DNA of 15,327 nt from an uncultured Prevotella sp. (GTDB lineage Bacteria > Bacteroidota > Bacteroidia > Bacteroidales > Bacteroidaceae): assembly GCA_947072805.1 (NCBI GenBank), contig CAMTJK010000047.1:1-15327 (forward strand). Direction: 5' to 3'. Made by a program: the position numbers and the translations under genes. Of this stretch, positions 8,505-15,327 are shown one piece after another. Numbering within the stretch: position 1 is the stretch's first letter; each line of letters starts with the position of its first letter. Under the pieces are notes generated by a model that ran no database searches, was not told the origin of the DNA, and saw only the letters and a program-made list of their open reading frames with translations.

Positions 8505-8558
8505 TGAAACGCCACACCGGTTTTCCTCGAGGGAAACTTGCGTGGCGTTTCAGTTTCT
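8505..8558 (+). terminator. First hairpin after asd (two-tier stem)
   Basis: tgaaacgccac (8505-8515) pairs perfectly with gtggcgtttca (8542-8552). Inside it, gttttcc and gggaaac form a second 7-bp stem around a tcga loop. The T-run after it is weak (gtttcttc). It starts 10 nt after the asd stop. Confidence 0.7.
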
Positions 8559-8580
8559 TCAGAAACATAGTTTGAAATAT

Positions 8581-8620
8581 AAGTGGTGCAGATCTGTAAA
8601 GCTATGCACCACTTTTTTGT
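8581..8620 (+). terminator. Second, canonical terminator after asd
   Basis: aagtggtgca (8581-8590) pairs with tgcaccactt (8605-8614) across a 14-nt loop, followed at once by a six-T run (8613-8618). This is a textbook intrinsic terminator and acts as backup to the hairpin at 8505-8552. Confidence 0.85.
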
Positions 8621-8692
8621 TATAAGGATTCCAAACTATTTTTATACAAAATTTCTATTGACATAATATATTTCGGTTGACAGTTGGTTGAT

Positions 8693-8746
8693 AAAAACAA
8701 AAAGGGAAGATAATTAGCTGATTTAATATCAGTGTTTTTATCTTCC
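8693..8746 (-). terminator. Intrinsic terminator of the tRNA-Leu gene
   Basis: On the minus strand ggaagata (8746-8739) pairs with tatcttcc (8712-8705), with an inner ctgat/atcag stem at 8732-8718. A T-rich run (8703-8693) follows. It starts 7 nt after the tRNA 3' end. Confidence 0.75.
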
Positions 8747-8753
8747 TCTTTTG

Positions 8754-8835
8754 TGCGCCTGATAGGACTCGAACCTACACGACCGAAATCACCAGATCCT
8801 AAGTCTGGCGCGTCTACCAATTTCGCCACAAGCGC
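8754..8835 (-). tRNA. tRNA-Leu (anticodon UAG)
   Basis: The minus strand folds into a class II cloverleaf. The 7-bp acceptor stem is gcgcttg with caggcgc (one G-U pair). The D-arm contains attggtagacg. The anticodon stem ccaga/tctgg holds loop cttagga, giving anticodon UAG, which reads CUA-type Leu codons. A variable arm (tgatttcggtcg) and a T-arm with the ggttcgagtcc motif follow. The discriminator base is A (8754), as expected for Leu. CCA is not encoded (caa follows), so it must be added after transcription. Confidence 0.95.
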
Positions 8836-8846
8836 AAATGTGGTTG

Positions 8847-8878
8847 CAAAGATACAGAGTTTTTGCCTATTCGCCAAA
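8847..8878 (-). promoter_or_regulatory. Promoter of tRNA-Leu
   Basis: On the minus strand TTTG (8878-8875), 20 nt, then TATCTTTG (8854-8847) match the Bacteroidetes primary-sigma promoter (TTTG at -33, TAnnTTTG at -7) exactly. Transcription would start a few bases before the tRNA 5' end at 8835. Confidence 0.85.
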
Positions 8879-9074
8879 TAAAAACCTTATTTTGTTGAGA
8901 GACAATCAGCCTTCAGGCTTTTATTTGAAGGCATTGTTTGCAATCACACTTTCTTTTTGATGTCTGTCTTTCCGGTTGTCGGTTACAATGGAACCTCATT
9001 ACGCCCTCTAAACATAAAAATATCTGTCCAGAAACATAATTTTTTTCATTATGACGCTAATGACCTATTGTGGC
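8879..9074. other. Intergenic region between tRNA-Leu and S41 peptidase gene
   Basis: No ORF of note lies here. gccttca (8909-8915) pairs with tgaaggc (8926-8932), with flanking caat/attg extending the stem; this may end the S41 transcript coming from the right, though its T-tract is poor. A weaker cataat/attatg inverted repeat (9035-9053) surrounds an oligo-T run. Confidence 0.45.
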
Positions 9075-10100
9075 TTATTGACTGAGAAGACTGCGTGCAT
9101 ATTCGATGATGGTGTCTTTGCCAAGCAATAGATCGGACTGTGAGAGCGATACGTAATGGTCGGGAGCAATGCCGAATTCGGTGGAATTACCATTGCTATC
9201 GTACATCGGACAAGCGGAAAAACGTACAGCCCAGCCGTTGGGAAGCTGGCTGCTGAACGGCAAGCCGGCGCCACCTCCGGTGTGGTCGCCAATCACTTGC
9301 ACGTGACCTGTGATTTTCATATATTTTACAAACTCGTTGGCTGCGCTGTATACTTTTCGGTTGGTAAGCAGGCATACACGTTTCTGCCAGCGCAGATTGC
9401 TTGAGGGCTCAAGACGTTGTTCCTCCGGTTTTGAGAAGTCGTGATGCCCCGTTCCAGTCTTGTGTTGTATGTATCCCACCAATGTCGTGGCGTTGATGAA
9501 GCGAGCGGCAAAACGTTCTGCATAGGTAAGTGTTCCGCCGCCGTTGTTGCGAATGTCGATGATTAGGCCGCGGCAAAGCATTAGATGGTTTATCACATCA
9601 TCGAGATTGCTTTCGCCAATGCCGTCTGTGAAGCTTTCGTAACGTATATAGCCGATGTTGTCATCGAGTATTTTATACTTCAATCCGCCGGCAATTTTGT
9701 AGTCGGTGCCGAGGTAACGGCGTAACAGAGTGTCGCTAACGTTCGACGGATAATTCTCGTACCAACTCCAATAGCGTGAGAAATCGGCTGATGTAGCAAG
9801 GTTTACATGACCGTCACGCAGTTCGGCGAGCATTTCGCCAAGCACTTCGAAGAGTTGGTCGTCATTCATCTTGTCGTCCACGCGTACCTTATATTTATTA
9901 TATATTGCGTCCCAGTCGAGCCCATATTCCTTGTTTTTGTATTCGAAAAAACAATAGTGCTCGTCAATAATCTTCCAAAGAGCATCGAAATTGCCTTGCG
10001 GTGTATCGTCGTATTCGTCAATATCGACACAAGATACAGTCGAAACCATAGCGAATACCATTATTAAGGCAAATGAAAATATGCGCGTGATACTGTTCAT
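9075..10100 (-). CDS. S41 family peptidase, lipoprotein
   Basis: This 341-aa protein begins with a lipoprotein signal (SFALIMVFAMVSTVSC), Cys24 being the likely lipidated residue, so it should be anchored in the periplasm or outer membrane. Residues ~35-130 form a helical domain seen in tricorn/S41 peptidases and include the RDGHVNL motif (His99). The catalytic core follows, with DIRNNGGG (182-189), the probable nucleophile Ser252 in NRKVYSAANEF, and the closing STEFGIAPD motif (Glu309). I see no PDZ domain, so it resembles the tricorn-like S41 subgroup rather than CtpA. Its substrate is unknown. The ATG overlaps the stop of the DUF3316-like gene by 4 nt (ATGA), so the two are probably translated together. 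Confidence 0.92.
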   Translation of the reverse strand: MNSITRIFSFALIMVFAMVSTVSCVDIDEYDDTPQGNFDALWKIIDEHYCFFEYKNKEYGLDWDAIYNKYKVRVDDKMNDDQLFEVLGEMLAELRDGHVNLATSADFSRYWSWYENYPSNVSDTLLRRYLGTDYKIAGGLKYKILDDNIGYIRYESFTDGIGESNLDDVINHLMLCRGLIIDIRNNGGGTLTYAERFAARFINATTLVGYIQHKTGTGHHDFSKPEEQRLEPSSNLRWQKRVCLLTNRKVYSAANEFVKYMKITGHVQVIGDHTGGGAGLPFSSQLPNGWAVRFSACPMYDSNGNSTEFGIAPDHYVSLSQSDLLLGKDTIIEYARSLLSQ

Positions 10101-10927
10101 GGGCGGTAGTTGATGATTTTAAACCGTTTCACCATGCCTATCATCAGACGGTGGGTGTATATGTGTGACTTTAGATTGTTTACCTGTGACTGCTGGTAGT
10201 CGCCGAGATATGAAACACGGAGGGTGAAGCGGTGGGTGAAATTGACATCGAAAGACAGTTGCTGCCTGAAGTAGGGGGCACTGACAAAGGTTGTTGGAAT
10301 AATGTTGTGATCGTAATCACCGCGCGAGAAAAGCTCATAATATGATTGTCCATAGTTGGGACTGAACATCACTCCGACGAGTGGCATCTGCAACTCGTAT
10401 CGCACAGCCATGCGCTTCTGCCATAAGGTAAACCGGTAAGTGGCTGCGGCAGACGGCATAATGTTGAGCGATAGCCTGGCTTGAGCCGGATTGTTGCCGT
10501 TGAGTGTGTTGTATATGAAGCCGACTGTGGCATTTGCCATAGCTCCACCTTGTATGAGCAGCCGGTCGCCAAGAAGAGTCCATGAACGATATTTTCCCCA
10601 GAAGAATCCGTATGAACCCTCCAACTCATCGGCTGTATTGCTGCGGTCGTCGGCAAAGGACAGATTTGCCTGATGTTCCATTACAGTACTCCAATGTCTG
10701 CCCGGACGTTGTCTTTCGGCAGAGGCGAGAAAAGTAATGCCGTTGCCGGAGAAGTGTTCCTGCGAAAGGTAGGTGTCGAGAATTCGTGTGGGTCCGCCTC
10801 CGATCATGTATGCCGAGGTTGTTATGCGGCTACCGGTAAGCGAGTCAGGCTGTTCTGATTGCGCTCCGGCAGGTATGACACATACCGTTGCCGCCAGAAT
10901 TGTCAAAGCGATAAGTGCCTTTCGCAT
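10097..10927 (-). CDS. DUF3316-like secreted protein, probable beta-barrel
   Basis: From the ATG at 10927 the protein is 276 aa with a signal peptide (MRKALIALTILAATVCVIPAGA|Q). The mature sequence has the look of DUF3316 proteins of Bacteroidetes: an early GGGPTRILDTYLSQEHFSGNGITF segment, alternating strands with aromatic residues, NIMPSAAATYRFTLWQKRMAVRYELQMPL, and a final strand HRLMIGMVKRFKIINYRP. An outer-membrane barrel is likely, though the C-terminus is Pro rather than Phe. In-frame upstream starts exist at 10960 (ATG) and 10987 (TTG); the latter abuts the parC terminator stem and is unlikely. 10960 cannot be excluded and would add 11 residues before the signal peptide. It overlaps the S41 peptidase gene by 4 nt, suggesting a joint envelope role. 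Function is unknown. Confidence 0.8.
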   Translation of the reverse strand: MRKALIALTILAATVCVIPAGAQSEQPDSLTGSRITTSAYMIGGGPTRILDTYLSQEHFSGNGITFLASAERQRPGRHWSTVMEHQANLSFADDRSNTADELEGSYGFFWGKYRSWTLLGDRLLIQGGAMANATVGFIYNTLNGNNPAQARLSLNIMPSAAATYRFTLWQKRMAVRYELQMPLVGVMFSPNYGQSYYELFSRGDYDHNIIPTTFVSAPYFRQQLSFDVNFTHRFTLRVSYLGDYQQSQVNNLKSHIYTHRLMIGMVKRFKIINYRP

Positions 10928-10984
10928 GGAGAAACGGTTGTAAGGGAAAAGTGTCTGCATGTTGTTTGCAATGTTTGTAGTATA

Positions 10985-11035
10985 CAAACGCCGTTGCGCC
11001 AGCAGTGTCGGTATGACACGGATGACGCAACGGCG
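10985..11035 (-). terminator. Intrinsic terminator of parC
   Basis: A 10-bp GC-rich stem pairs cgccgttgcg (10989-10998) with cgcaacggcg (11026-11035). An inner gtgtc/gacac stem (11005-11019) lies within the loop. On the minus strand tttgtatac follows. It begins 12 nt after the parC stop. Confidence 0.75.
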
Positions 11036-11047
11036 GCATGTCTGTTG

Positions 11048-13801
11048 TCAGAAGAGACTTAGCTGACCGGTTATCTCGTCGATGATTTGCTGCTCCGACT
11101 TGCCGGCATCAGGGTCAATGTTCTCCTGCTCATCGGTTTCTGACTCGTCATCATCATTGCCTTCAGATTCCGGCACTTCAGGGAATCGTGTCGGTTCGAG
11201 CTCTTCTATGCTGCCAATCTGCCATGTGGTGATGCGCTTGCCCTTGGCTTTGAAGCCCTTGACGCTGATAAACTGTTCGGCATCAAGTTCCATAGGCTCG
11301 CGGAACTCGTCGTTTCCACTGAACGTTACCTTGATTCTTGGATAGGCAACATCGGTAAGTATTACCGAACGGCTCATGTGATTCTCGCCGATGTAGTTCT
11401 GCTTGCGTTTGGTTGCCTCCATCATGAAACGCTTCATGTAAGGATATCCACTGTTGTCTGCATCGAATACGACGGCAGTCCAAATCTTGTTCTTGTCGTA
11501 TTTCTCTATTCTTTGTATGTCATCCTCATAGTGATTGTTTGCGTCGAAGTTTGTTATGTAGAAATCGCCGTTGGATAATATCACGAGAATGCTGTCGTTG
11601 TCGAAGAATTCACCGAGCAATACTCCGTGTTCATCGTAGTTAAGGCGGTTTACGTCGGGGTCGTACCATACTTTTCTTCCGCCAAGTGTAGAGTGTCCGT
11701 GGCTCTTCAGTCCGATGCGGTTTATTTGTTTCTTCGTAAGCAGGTTGCCCTTTGACATACGTCCTTTGATGAGTACATCAGAGAAGTCGCGTTCGAGGAA
11801 TATGCTTGTCTTGCGTTTCGATTTGACAGCCATGGGATCTAACGTAACCTTTATGACTTCAGCCTCGCCGTTGGGGTTGGCTGTGAAATACATTACTTTC
11901 GATCCCGGCGTGCCTTGTGTTATATCATATTCGTGGTCGCGGGTGATGCTTGTTACCGAGAAGCGTTTCATGTAGTAGAAGCCATTCTTCCCGTCGCGGT
12001 ATACTACATTATAAACCGTGCGATTGTCGTTTTTCTTGAAGACTGCCACGTGGATGATATTCTTGCCTACAAATATTTTTTCTGCCACGCGCACAACTTT
12101 GTATTTGCCGTCTTTATAAAAGAGGATAATGTCGTCTATATCGGAACAGTTGCACACGTATTCGTCTTTCTTCAGAGCCGTGCCGATGAATCCGTCCTGT
12201 CTGTTGATATAGAGTTTCTCGTTGGCTTCCACTACCTTTGATGCCTCTATGGTGTCGAAGTTGCGTATTTCCGTAAGGCGTGGATGCTCACTACCATACT
12301 TGTCTTTAAGGAAGCGGAACCAGTTTGCAGTGACTTCCACCATGTTGGCAAGGTCGCGCTCAATGTTTTCAATCTCTGCTTTTATACGCGCCATCAGTTC
12401 ATCAGCCTTGTCTTTGTTGAACTTGAGGATGCGCTGCATCTTTATTTCAAGCAATTTCAGAATGTCCTCCTTTGTTACCTCCCTTACCAATTGAGGATAG
12501 AACGGCGTGAGACGGTCATCGATGTGTGCGCATACGGTATCTACATCCGGTGCTTGTTCGAATTTCTTGTCTTTATAGATGCGTTCTTCTATGAATATCT
12601 TTTCAAGAGAACAGAAGTGGAACTGCTCCAGAAGTTCGTTCTTCCGTATTTCCAGTTCACGCCTGATAAGCTCTTTTGTGTTGTCTACCGAACAGCGCAA
12701 TACGTCGCTGACGGTAAGAAATTTCGGCTTGTTGTCTTCAATTACGCAGCAGTTAGGGGATATGTTCACTTCGCAATCAGAAAAGGCATATAGTGCATCG
12801 AGCGTCTTGTCTGATGATACCCCCGGTGCCAGATGGACTTGTATTTCCACTTGTGCAGCAGTATTGTCATCAACCTTGCGCGCTTTTATCTTGCCCTTTT
12901 CTATGGCTTTCAGAATGGAGTCTATGAGAGTAGAAGTTGTTTTCCCGAACGGAATTTCACGTATAACGAGCGTCTTATTGTCTTTCTTCTCTATCTTTGC
13001 TCTCACTTTGAGCACACCGCCCCGCTGTCCGTCATTATATTTCGACACGTCGATGCTGCCACCTGTTGGAAAGTCGGGATAAAGCACAAAGTCGCGACCG
13101 TAGAGATAATTTACGGCAGCATCGCAAATTTCGCAAAAGTTGTGTGGAAGAATTTTTGAAGACAAGCCTACGGCAATGCCTTCTGCCCCTTGTGCAAGCA
13201 GCAAAGGGAACTTTACGGGTAGCGTGATGGGTTCCTTGTTTCGGCCGTCGTATGACAGCTGCCATTCGGTGGTCTTGGGGTTGAATACTGTGTCGAGAGC
13301 AAATTTTGATAATCTTGCTTCAATATAACGAGGTGCAGCCGCTCTGTCACCGGTAAGAATGTTTCCCCAGTTGCCCTGTGTATCTACAAGCAGGTCTTTC
13401 TGTCCGAGCTGCACGAGAGCATCACCTATTGATGCGTCGCCGTGGGGATGGAACTGCATGGTGTGTCCTACGATGTTTGCCACTTTGTTGTAGCGTCCGT
13501 CGTCCATTCGCTTCATGGAGTGCAGAATGCGCCGTTGCACCGGTTTCAAGCCGTCTTCAATGTTAGGTACGGCACGTTCAAGAATGACGTAAGAGGCATA
13601 ATCGAGAAACCAGTTCTGATACATTCCGCTCAGGTGATGCACCACAGAGGCGTCAAATCGGTTCACCGGTTTGTAGTCGGAGTGTTGCTCGGTAGCGTCA
13701 GACGACTCCTCCTTGTTTTCTGTTTCTTCGTTGTTATCGTTGCTACTGTTGCTTGCTCCGTTTTCTTCTATTATCTCGTCGTCTTTTGTATCGTCGCTCA
13801 T
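11048..13801 (-). CDS. parC: DNA topoisomerase IV subunit A
   Basis: With ParE this subunit forms the type IIA topoisomerase that decatenates daughter chromosomes. It is 917 aa. Residues 1-~45 are a disordered D/E/N/S-rich leader. The GyrA/ParC breakage-reunion core follows with ILERAVPNIEDGLKPVQRR (73-91), FHPHGDASIGDALV (117-130) and the DNA-linking Tyr159 in AAPRYIEARLS. The C-terminal half (from about residue 530) is a beta-pinwheel of repeated segments. It has no QRRGGRG gyrase box, which together with length and sequence favours ParC over GyrA. The last ~35 residues are strongly acidic (EGNDDDESETDEQENIDPD). The gene lies 88 nt after the Rpn gene. I found no exact promoter match in that gap; TAACTTTA on the minus strand is one base off consensus. 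Confidence 0.92.
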   Translation of the reverse strand: MSDDTKDDEIIEENGASNSSNDNNEETENKEESSDATEQHSDYKPVNRFDASVVHHLSGMYQNWFLDYASYVILERAVPNIEDGLKPVQRRILHSMKRMDDGRYNKVANIVGHTMQFHPHGDASIGDALVQLGQKDLLVDTQGNWGNILTGDRAAAPRYIEARLSKFALDTVFNPKTTEWQLSYDGRNKEPITLPVKFPLLLAQGAEGIAVGLSSKILPHNFCEICDAAVNYLYGRDFVLYPDFPTGGSIDVSKYNDGQRGGVLKVRAKIEKKDNKTLVIREIPFGKTTSTLIDSILKAIEKGKIKARKVDDNTAAQVEIQVHLAPGVSSDKTLDALYAFSDCEVNISPNCCVIEDNKPKFLTVSDVLRCSVDNTKELIRRELEIRKNELLEQFHFCSLEKIFIEERIYKDKKFEQAPDVDTVCAHIDDRLTPFYPQLVREVTKEDILKLLEIKMQRILKFNKDKADELMARIKAEIENIERDLANMVEVTANWFRFLKDKYGSEHPRLTEIRNFDTIEASKVVEANEKLYINRQDGFIGTALKKDEYVCNCSDIDDIILFYKDGKYKVVRVAEKIFVGKNIIHVAVFKKNDNRTVYNVVYRDGKNGFYYMKRFSVTSITRDHEYDITQGTPGSKVMYFTANPNGEAEVIKVTLDPMAVKSKRKTSIFLERDFSDVLIKGRMSKGNLLTKKQINRIGLKSHGHSTLGGRKVWYDPDVNRLNYDEHGVLLGEFFDNDSILVILSNGDFYITNFDANNHYEDDIQRIEKYDKNKIWTAVVFDADNSGYPYMKRFMMEATKRKQNYIGENHMSRSVILTDVAYPRIKVTFSGNDEFREPMELDAEQFISVKGFKAKGKRITTWQIGSIEELEPTRFPEVPESEGNDDDESETDEQENIDPDAGKSEQQIIDEITGQLSLF

Positions 13802-13889
13802 GGAATAAAATTATCGTTGCTTGGTAAAGTTAGATTATATGTTATGATAAGTGGCTTCAGCGCAGGAATATTGTGTTGTTGCCAAGTCT

Positions 13890-14813
13890 CTATAGTTTTC
13901 TGATATCTTCTACAGATAATCCTGTCACCCGGGCAATTATTTCGGGAGAGGTACCGGCGTCTTTCAGGTTGCGAGCTATGCGTTTCTGTTCCTCTTGTTT
14001 ACCCTCTTCGAGACCTTCGGCTCTTCCTTCGGCTCTTCCTTCGGCTCTTCCCTCGGCTCTTCCTTCGGCTCTTCCTTCACCTCTTGCTGTTTTTATGTTG
14101 TCTTTAAGTATTACGACGTTGTCCAAATGGTGGTAGTATGCGTTTAGTTCGGCTTTTGTCATCTGTTCGAGCTTCAATTTTTCTTTTGCCTCATTGAGTC
14201 CGGGTGCTGTGGCATCATCGGGAATGTCGCCTGTATTGAGAAAGTATATCCATTGCTCGAGCGGTACTTTCGACCACTTGTTGAAGTCGTTCACTTTCAA
14301 TATATAGTATTCGGGATACAACTCGCTCACTTCATCCACCTTGAACTTCTGTTTCTGGAAGGGCGAAAGCTTCAGGTGCTCGCCGTTGTGGATACCTTTA
14401 AATACGGTCTTCCCATGGTATACGGTATCAGTTCCGTTACCGATGTTGAAGTAAACGATGTTTATGCTGTACACTTTCCGTATGTTTTCGTAGCCTTGTC
14501 CGCGGTTGATGTATTCCGTAACAAGTTTGGATGTGCCGAAAAGCATGCGTTGGAAATAAGCAAACTCGGTTTCGTTCTGTATTTCTATAAGGAACAGCTC
14601 GCCGCAATCGTCCTCTGCCAATACATCCACCCGGTTGTATTTGTCCTCCATGCTGTCGCAGTTACTTTCGCTTTCTAGCAGTTTGTTGATGTGTATGGGC
14701 TTACCGAGCAGTGTTGTTATCAGTCCCTCAAGCACACCATAGTTGGCCTTGTCACGCAGGAGGCGTTTCATTGCCCAGTCAAATCTGATGTATTGCTGTT
14801 TATCTCCGTTCAT
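13890..14813 (-). CDS. Rpn family / PD-(D/E)XK nuclease family transposase
   Basis: This 307-aa protein starts MNGDKQQYIRFDWAMKRLL, the usual opening of the PDDEXK_2 'transposase' family of Bacteroidetes. The nuclease core has Asp63 in RVDVLAED and Glu77-x-Gln79 in LFLIEIQNE, fitting D...ExQ catalysis. Despite the database name, Rpn proteins are Mg-dependent DNA nucleases linked to RecA-independent recombination and phage or toxin effects, not DDE transposases, and no inverted repeats flank the gene. Residues 247-266 are five GRAE repeats, followed by GLEEGKQEEQKRIARNL, a charged helix or coiled coil. The C-terminus (TSPEIIARVTGLSVEDIRKL) resembles a small helix-turn-helix-like motif. An internal ATG at 14162 (Met218) could yield a 90-aa C-terminal product. 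A good promoter lies at 14896-14926. Confidence 0.88.
   Translation of the reverse strand: MNGDKQQYIRFDWAMKRLLRDKANYGVLEGLITTLLGKPIHINKLLESESNCDSMEDKYNRVDVLAEDDCGELFLIEIQNETEFAYFQRMLFGTSKLVTEYINRGQGYENIRKVYSINIVYFNIGNGTDTVYHGKTVFKGIHNGEHLKLSPFQKQKFKVDEVSELYPEYYILKVNDFNKWSKVPLEQWIYFLNTGDIPDDATAPGLNEAKEKLKLEQMTKAELNAYYHHLDNVVILKDNIKTARGEGRAEGRAEGRAEGRAEGRAEGLEEGKQEEQKRIARNLKDAGTSPEIIARVTGLSVEDIRKL
14016..14078 (-). repeat. 12-bp tandem repeat encoding (GRAE)5 in the Rpn gene
   Basis: Five nearly identical 12-nt units (ggctcttccttc on the plus strand, one with a single T-to-C change) stand head to tail inside the nuclease gene. Each adds the residues GRAE. Because the unit is a multiple of 3, gain or loss of copies changes the length of the linker or coiled coil without shifting the frame. 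Confidence 0.9.
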
Positions 14814-14895
14814 AATTCAAATTTTTATATATCGGACAGTGCGAATGAGCGCAAATGAAATCCGAAATAGGTTTTAGGGGCTTTTTTGTCCATTG

Positions 14896-14926
14896 CAAAA
14901 ATAGGCATTTTTTCTGCAATATCCAA
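14896..14926 (-). promoter_or_regulatory. Promoter of the Rpn-family nuclease gene
   Basis: On the minus strand TTG (14926-14924), 20 nt, then TATTTTTG (14903-14896) match the Bacteroidetes promoter pattern with the same spacing as the tRNA promoter in this window. A start near 14889 would leave a ~75-nt leader before the ATG at 14813. Confidence 0.7.
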
Positions 14927-14989
14927 CGTTTGAGTGCTTTAAGTGCTAAAAAATAGCGTGGTTTCTGTCTGTGAAGCATGCCAGAACCC

Positions 14990-15327
14990 ATGTGAATATG
15001 CTTAGTGACAAAAAGCTGACAGAGATAAAATTATAAATATGTATTGGATTTCACGTCACTTTAGTCTGTCTGAGTGCCAGATTGCAGCAGTCTTGTCTCA
15101 GCATAGTCAGCTATGCCGTCTACGATACGGCCCAACATATTACCGGAAGGGCTGATGGATGGACTCGTAACTGCGCTTAATGAAAGTTAATTTGTAAAGA
15201 TATTTGGTCGAATTTAACATTTTTAAATCCGGCATTCTAGGTGTAAAAATTTGTTAATGAAAGTGGATCAAATTATGCTCCCGACGGGTCGAAAAACGAT
15301 CCCAGTTTTTTGGCAACGCGATTACGT
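14990..15327. other. Right-hand end: largely non-coding or unresolved
   Basis: Apart from the 25-codon ORF, this stretch holds AT-rich DNA (15180-15255) with the decamer taatgaaagt at both 15179 and 15255. At the edge two frames run off the window: plus strand from ATG 15257 (MKVDQIMLPTGRKTIPVFW) and minus strand ending at TAA 15273 (RNRVAKKLGSFFDPSGA). All three plus frames are open over this short distance, so neither can be called. No insertion-sequence end, tRNA or array is visible. Confidence 0.5.
15061..15138 (-). CDS. Possible 25-codon small ORF or remnant
   Basis: The minus-strand frame from ATG 15138 to TAA 15061 encodes MLGRIVDGIADYAE and then ends SGTQTD. The frame is open further back, with SPSISPSGN just before the Met. 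The stretch 15060-15175 is richer in G+C than the AT-rich DNA around it, which hints at coding or former coding sequence. No promoter or Shine-Dalgarno sequence is evident and I do not recognise the peptide. It could be a true small protein, the tail of a decayed gene, or chance. Confidence 0.25.
   Translation of the reverse strand: MLGRIVDGIADYAETRLLQSGTQTD

Noticed and set aside
14016..14078. 12-bp repeats as a CRISPR or intergenic array
   Set aside because: The units are contiguous without spacers, lie inside a reading frame and encode a regular GRAE peptide.
13890..14813. Rpn gene as an insertion sequence
   Set aside because: No terminal inverted repeats or target duplication were seen, the motif is D...ExQ nuclease rather than DDE, and it has its own promoter. 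'Transposase' is a family label only.

Overview
The window looks like a chromosomal segment of a Bacteroidales bacterium, most likely Prevotella or a close relative. The protein families are typical of that order: a DUF3316-like protein, an S1/winged-helix CvfB, a long ParC with no gyrase box, and a PD-(D/E)XK 'Rpn' nuclease. Two promoters match the Bacteroidetes pattern (TTG or TTTG, 20 nt, TAnnTTTG), upstream of the tRNA and of the Rpn gene. Start codons lack clear Shine-Dalgarno sequences, and the tRNA gene does not encode CCA. The genus is an inference.

Layout, left to right. (1) Positions 1-2437, plus strand: the 3' part of an RsuA/RluB-type pseudouridine synthase with an RGG-rich N-terminal extension, a hairpin, then asnS. 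(2) Positions 2438-3601: an asnS terminator, an AT-rich promoter region and a secreted, probably outer-membrane beta-barrel protein. (3) Positions 7347-3653, minus strand: a tight operon of a CPA2-type antiporter with a cytoplasmic Usp-like tail, a LolD-type ABC ATPase, and cvfB. cvfB is interrupted by an in-frame TGA at codon 42. (4) Positions 7485-8495, plus strand: asd (aspartate-semialdehyde dehydrogenase), followed by two tandem hairpins. (5) Positions 8835-8754, minus strand: tRNA-Leu(UAG) with its own promoter and terminator. (6) Positions 10927-9075, minus strand: a DUF3316-like envelope protein overlapping by 4 nt an S41-family peptidase lipoprotein. (7) Positions 13801-11048, minus strand: parC, ending in a strong hairpin. 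(8) Positions 14813-13890, minus strand: an Rpn/PD-(D/E)XK family nuclease with a 12-bp tandem repeat encoding GRAE. (9) Positions 14990-15327: mostly non-coding or unresolved, with a 25-codon ORF and an ambiguous partial frame at the edge.

Most of the window is housekeeping: RNA modification, tRNA charging, amino-acid biosynthesis, DNA topology and envelope functions. No phage, insertion sequence or CRISPR array is visible. The points most worth a second look are the premature stop in an otherwise intact cvfB, the repeat-bearing Rpn nuclease with a possible internal start, the low-complexity RGG tail on the pseudouridine synthase, and an antiporter that seems to lack the usual acidic residue in its ion-binding helix.
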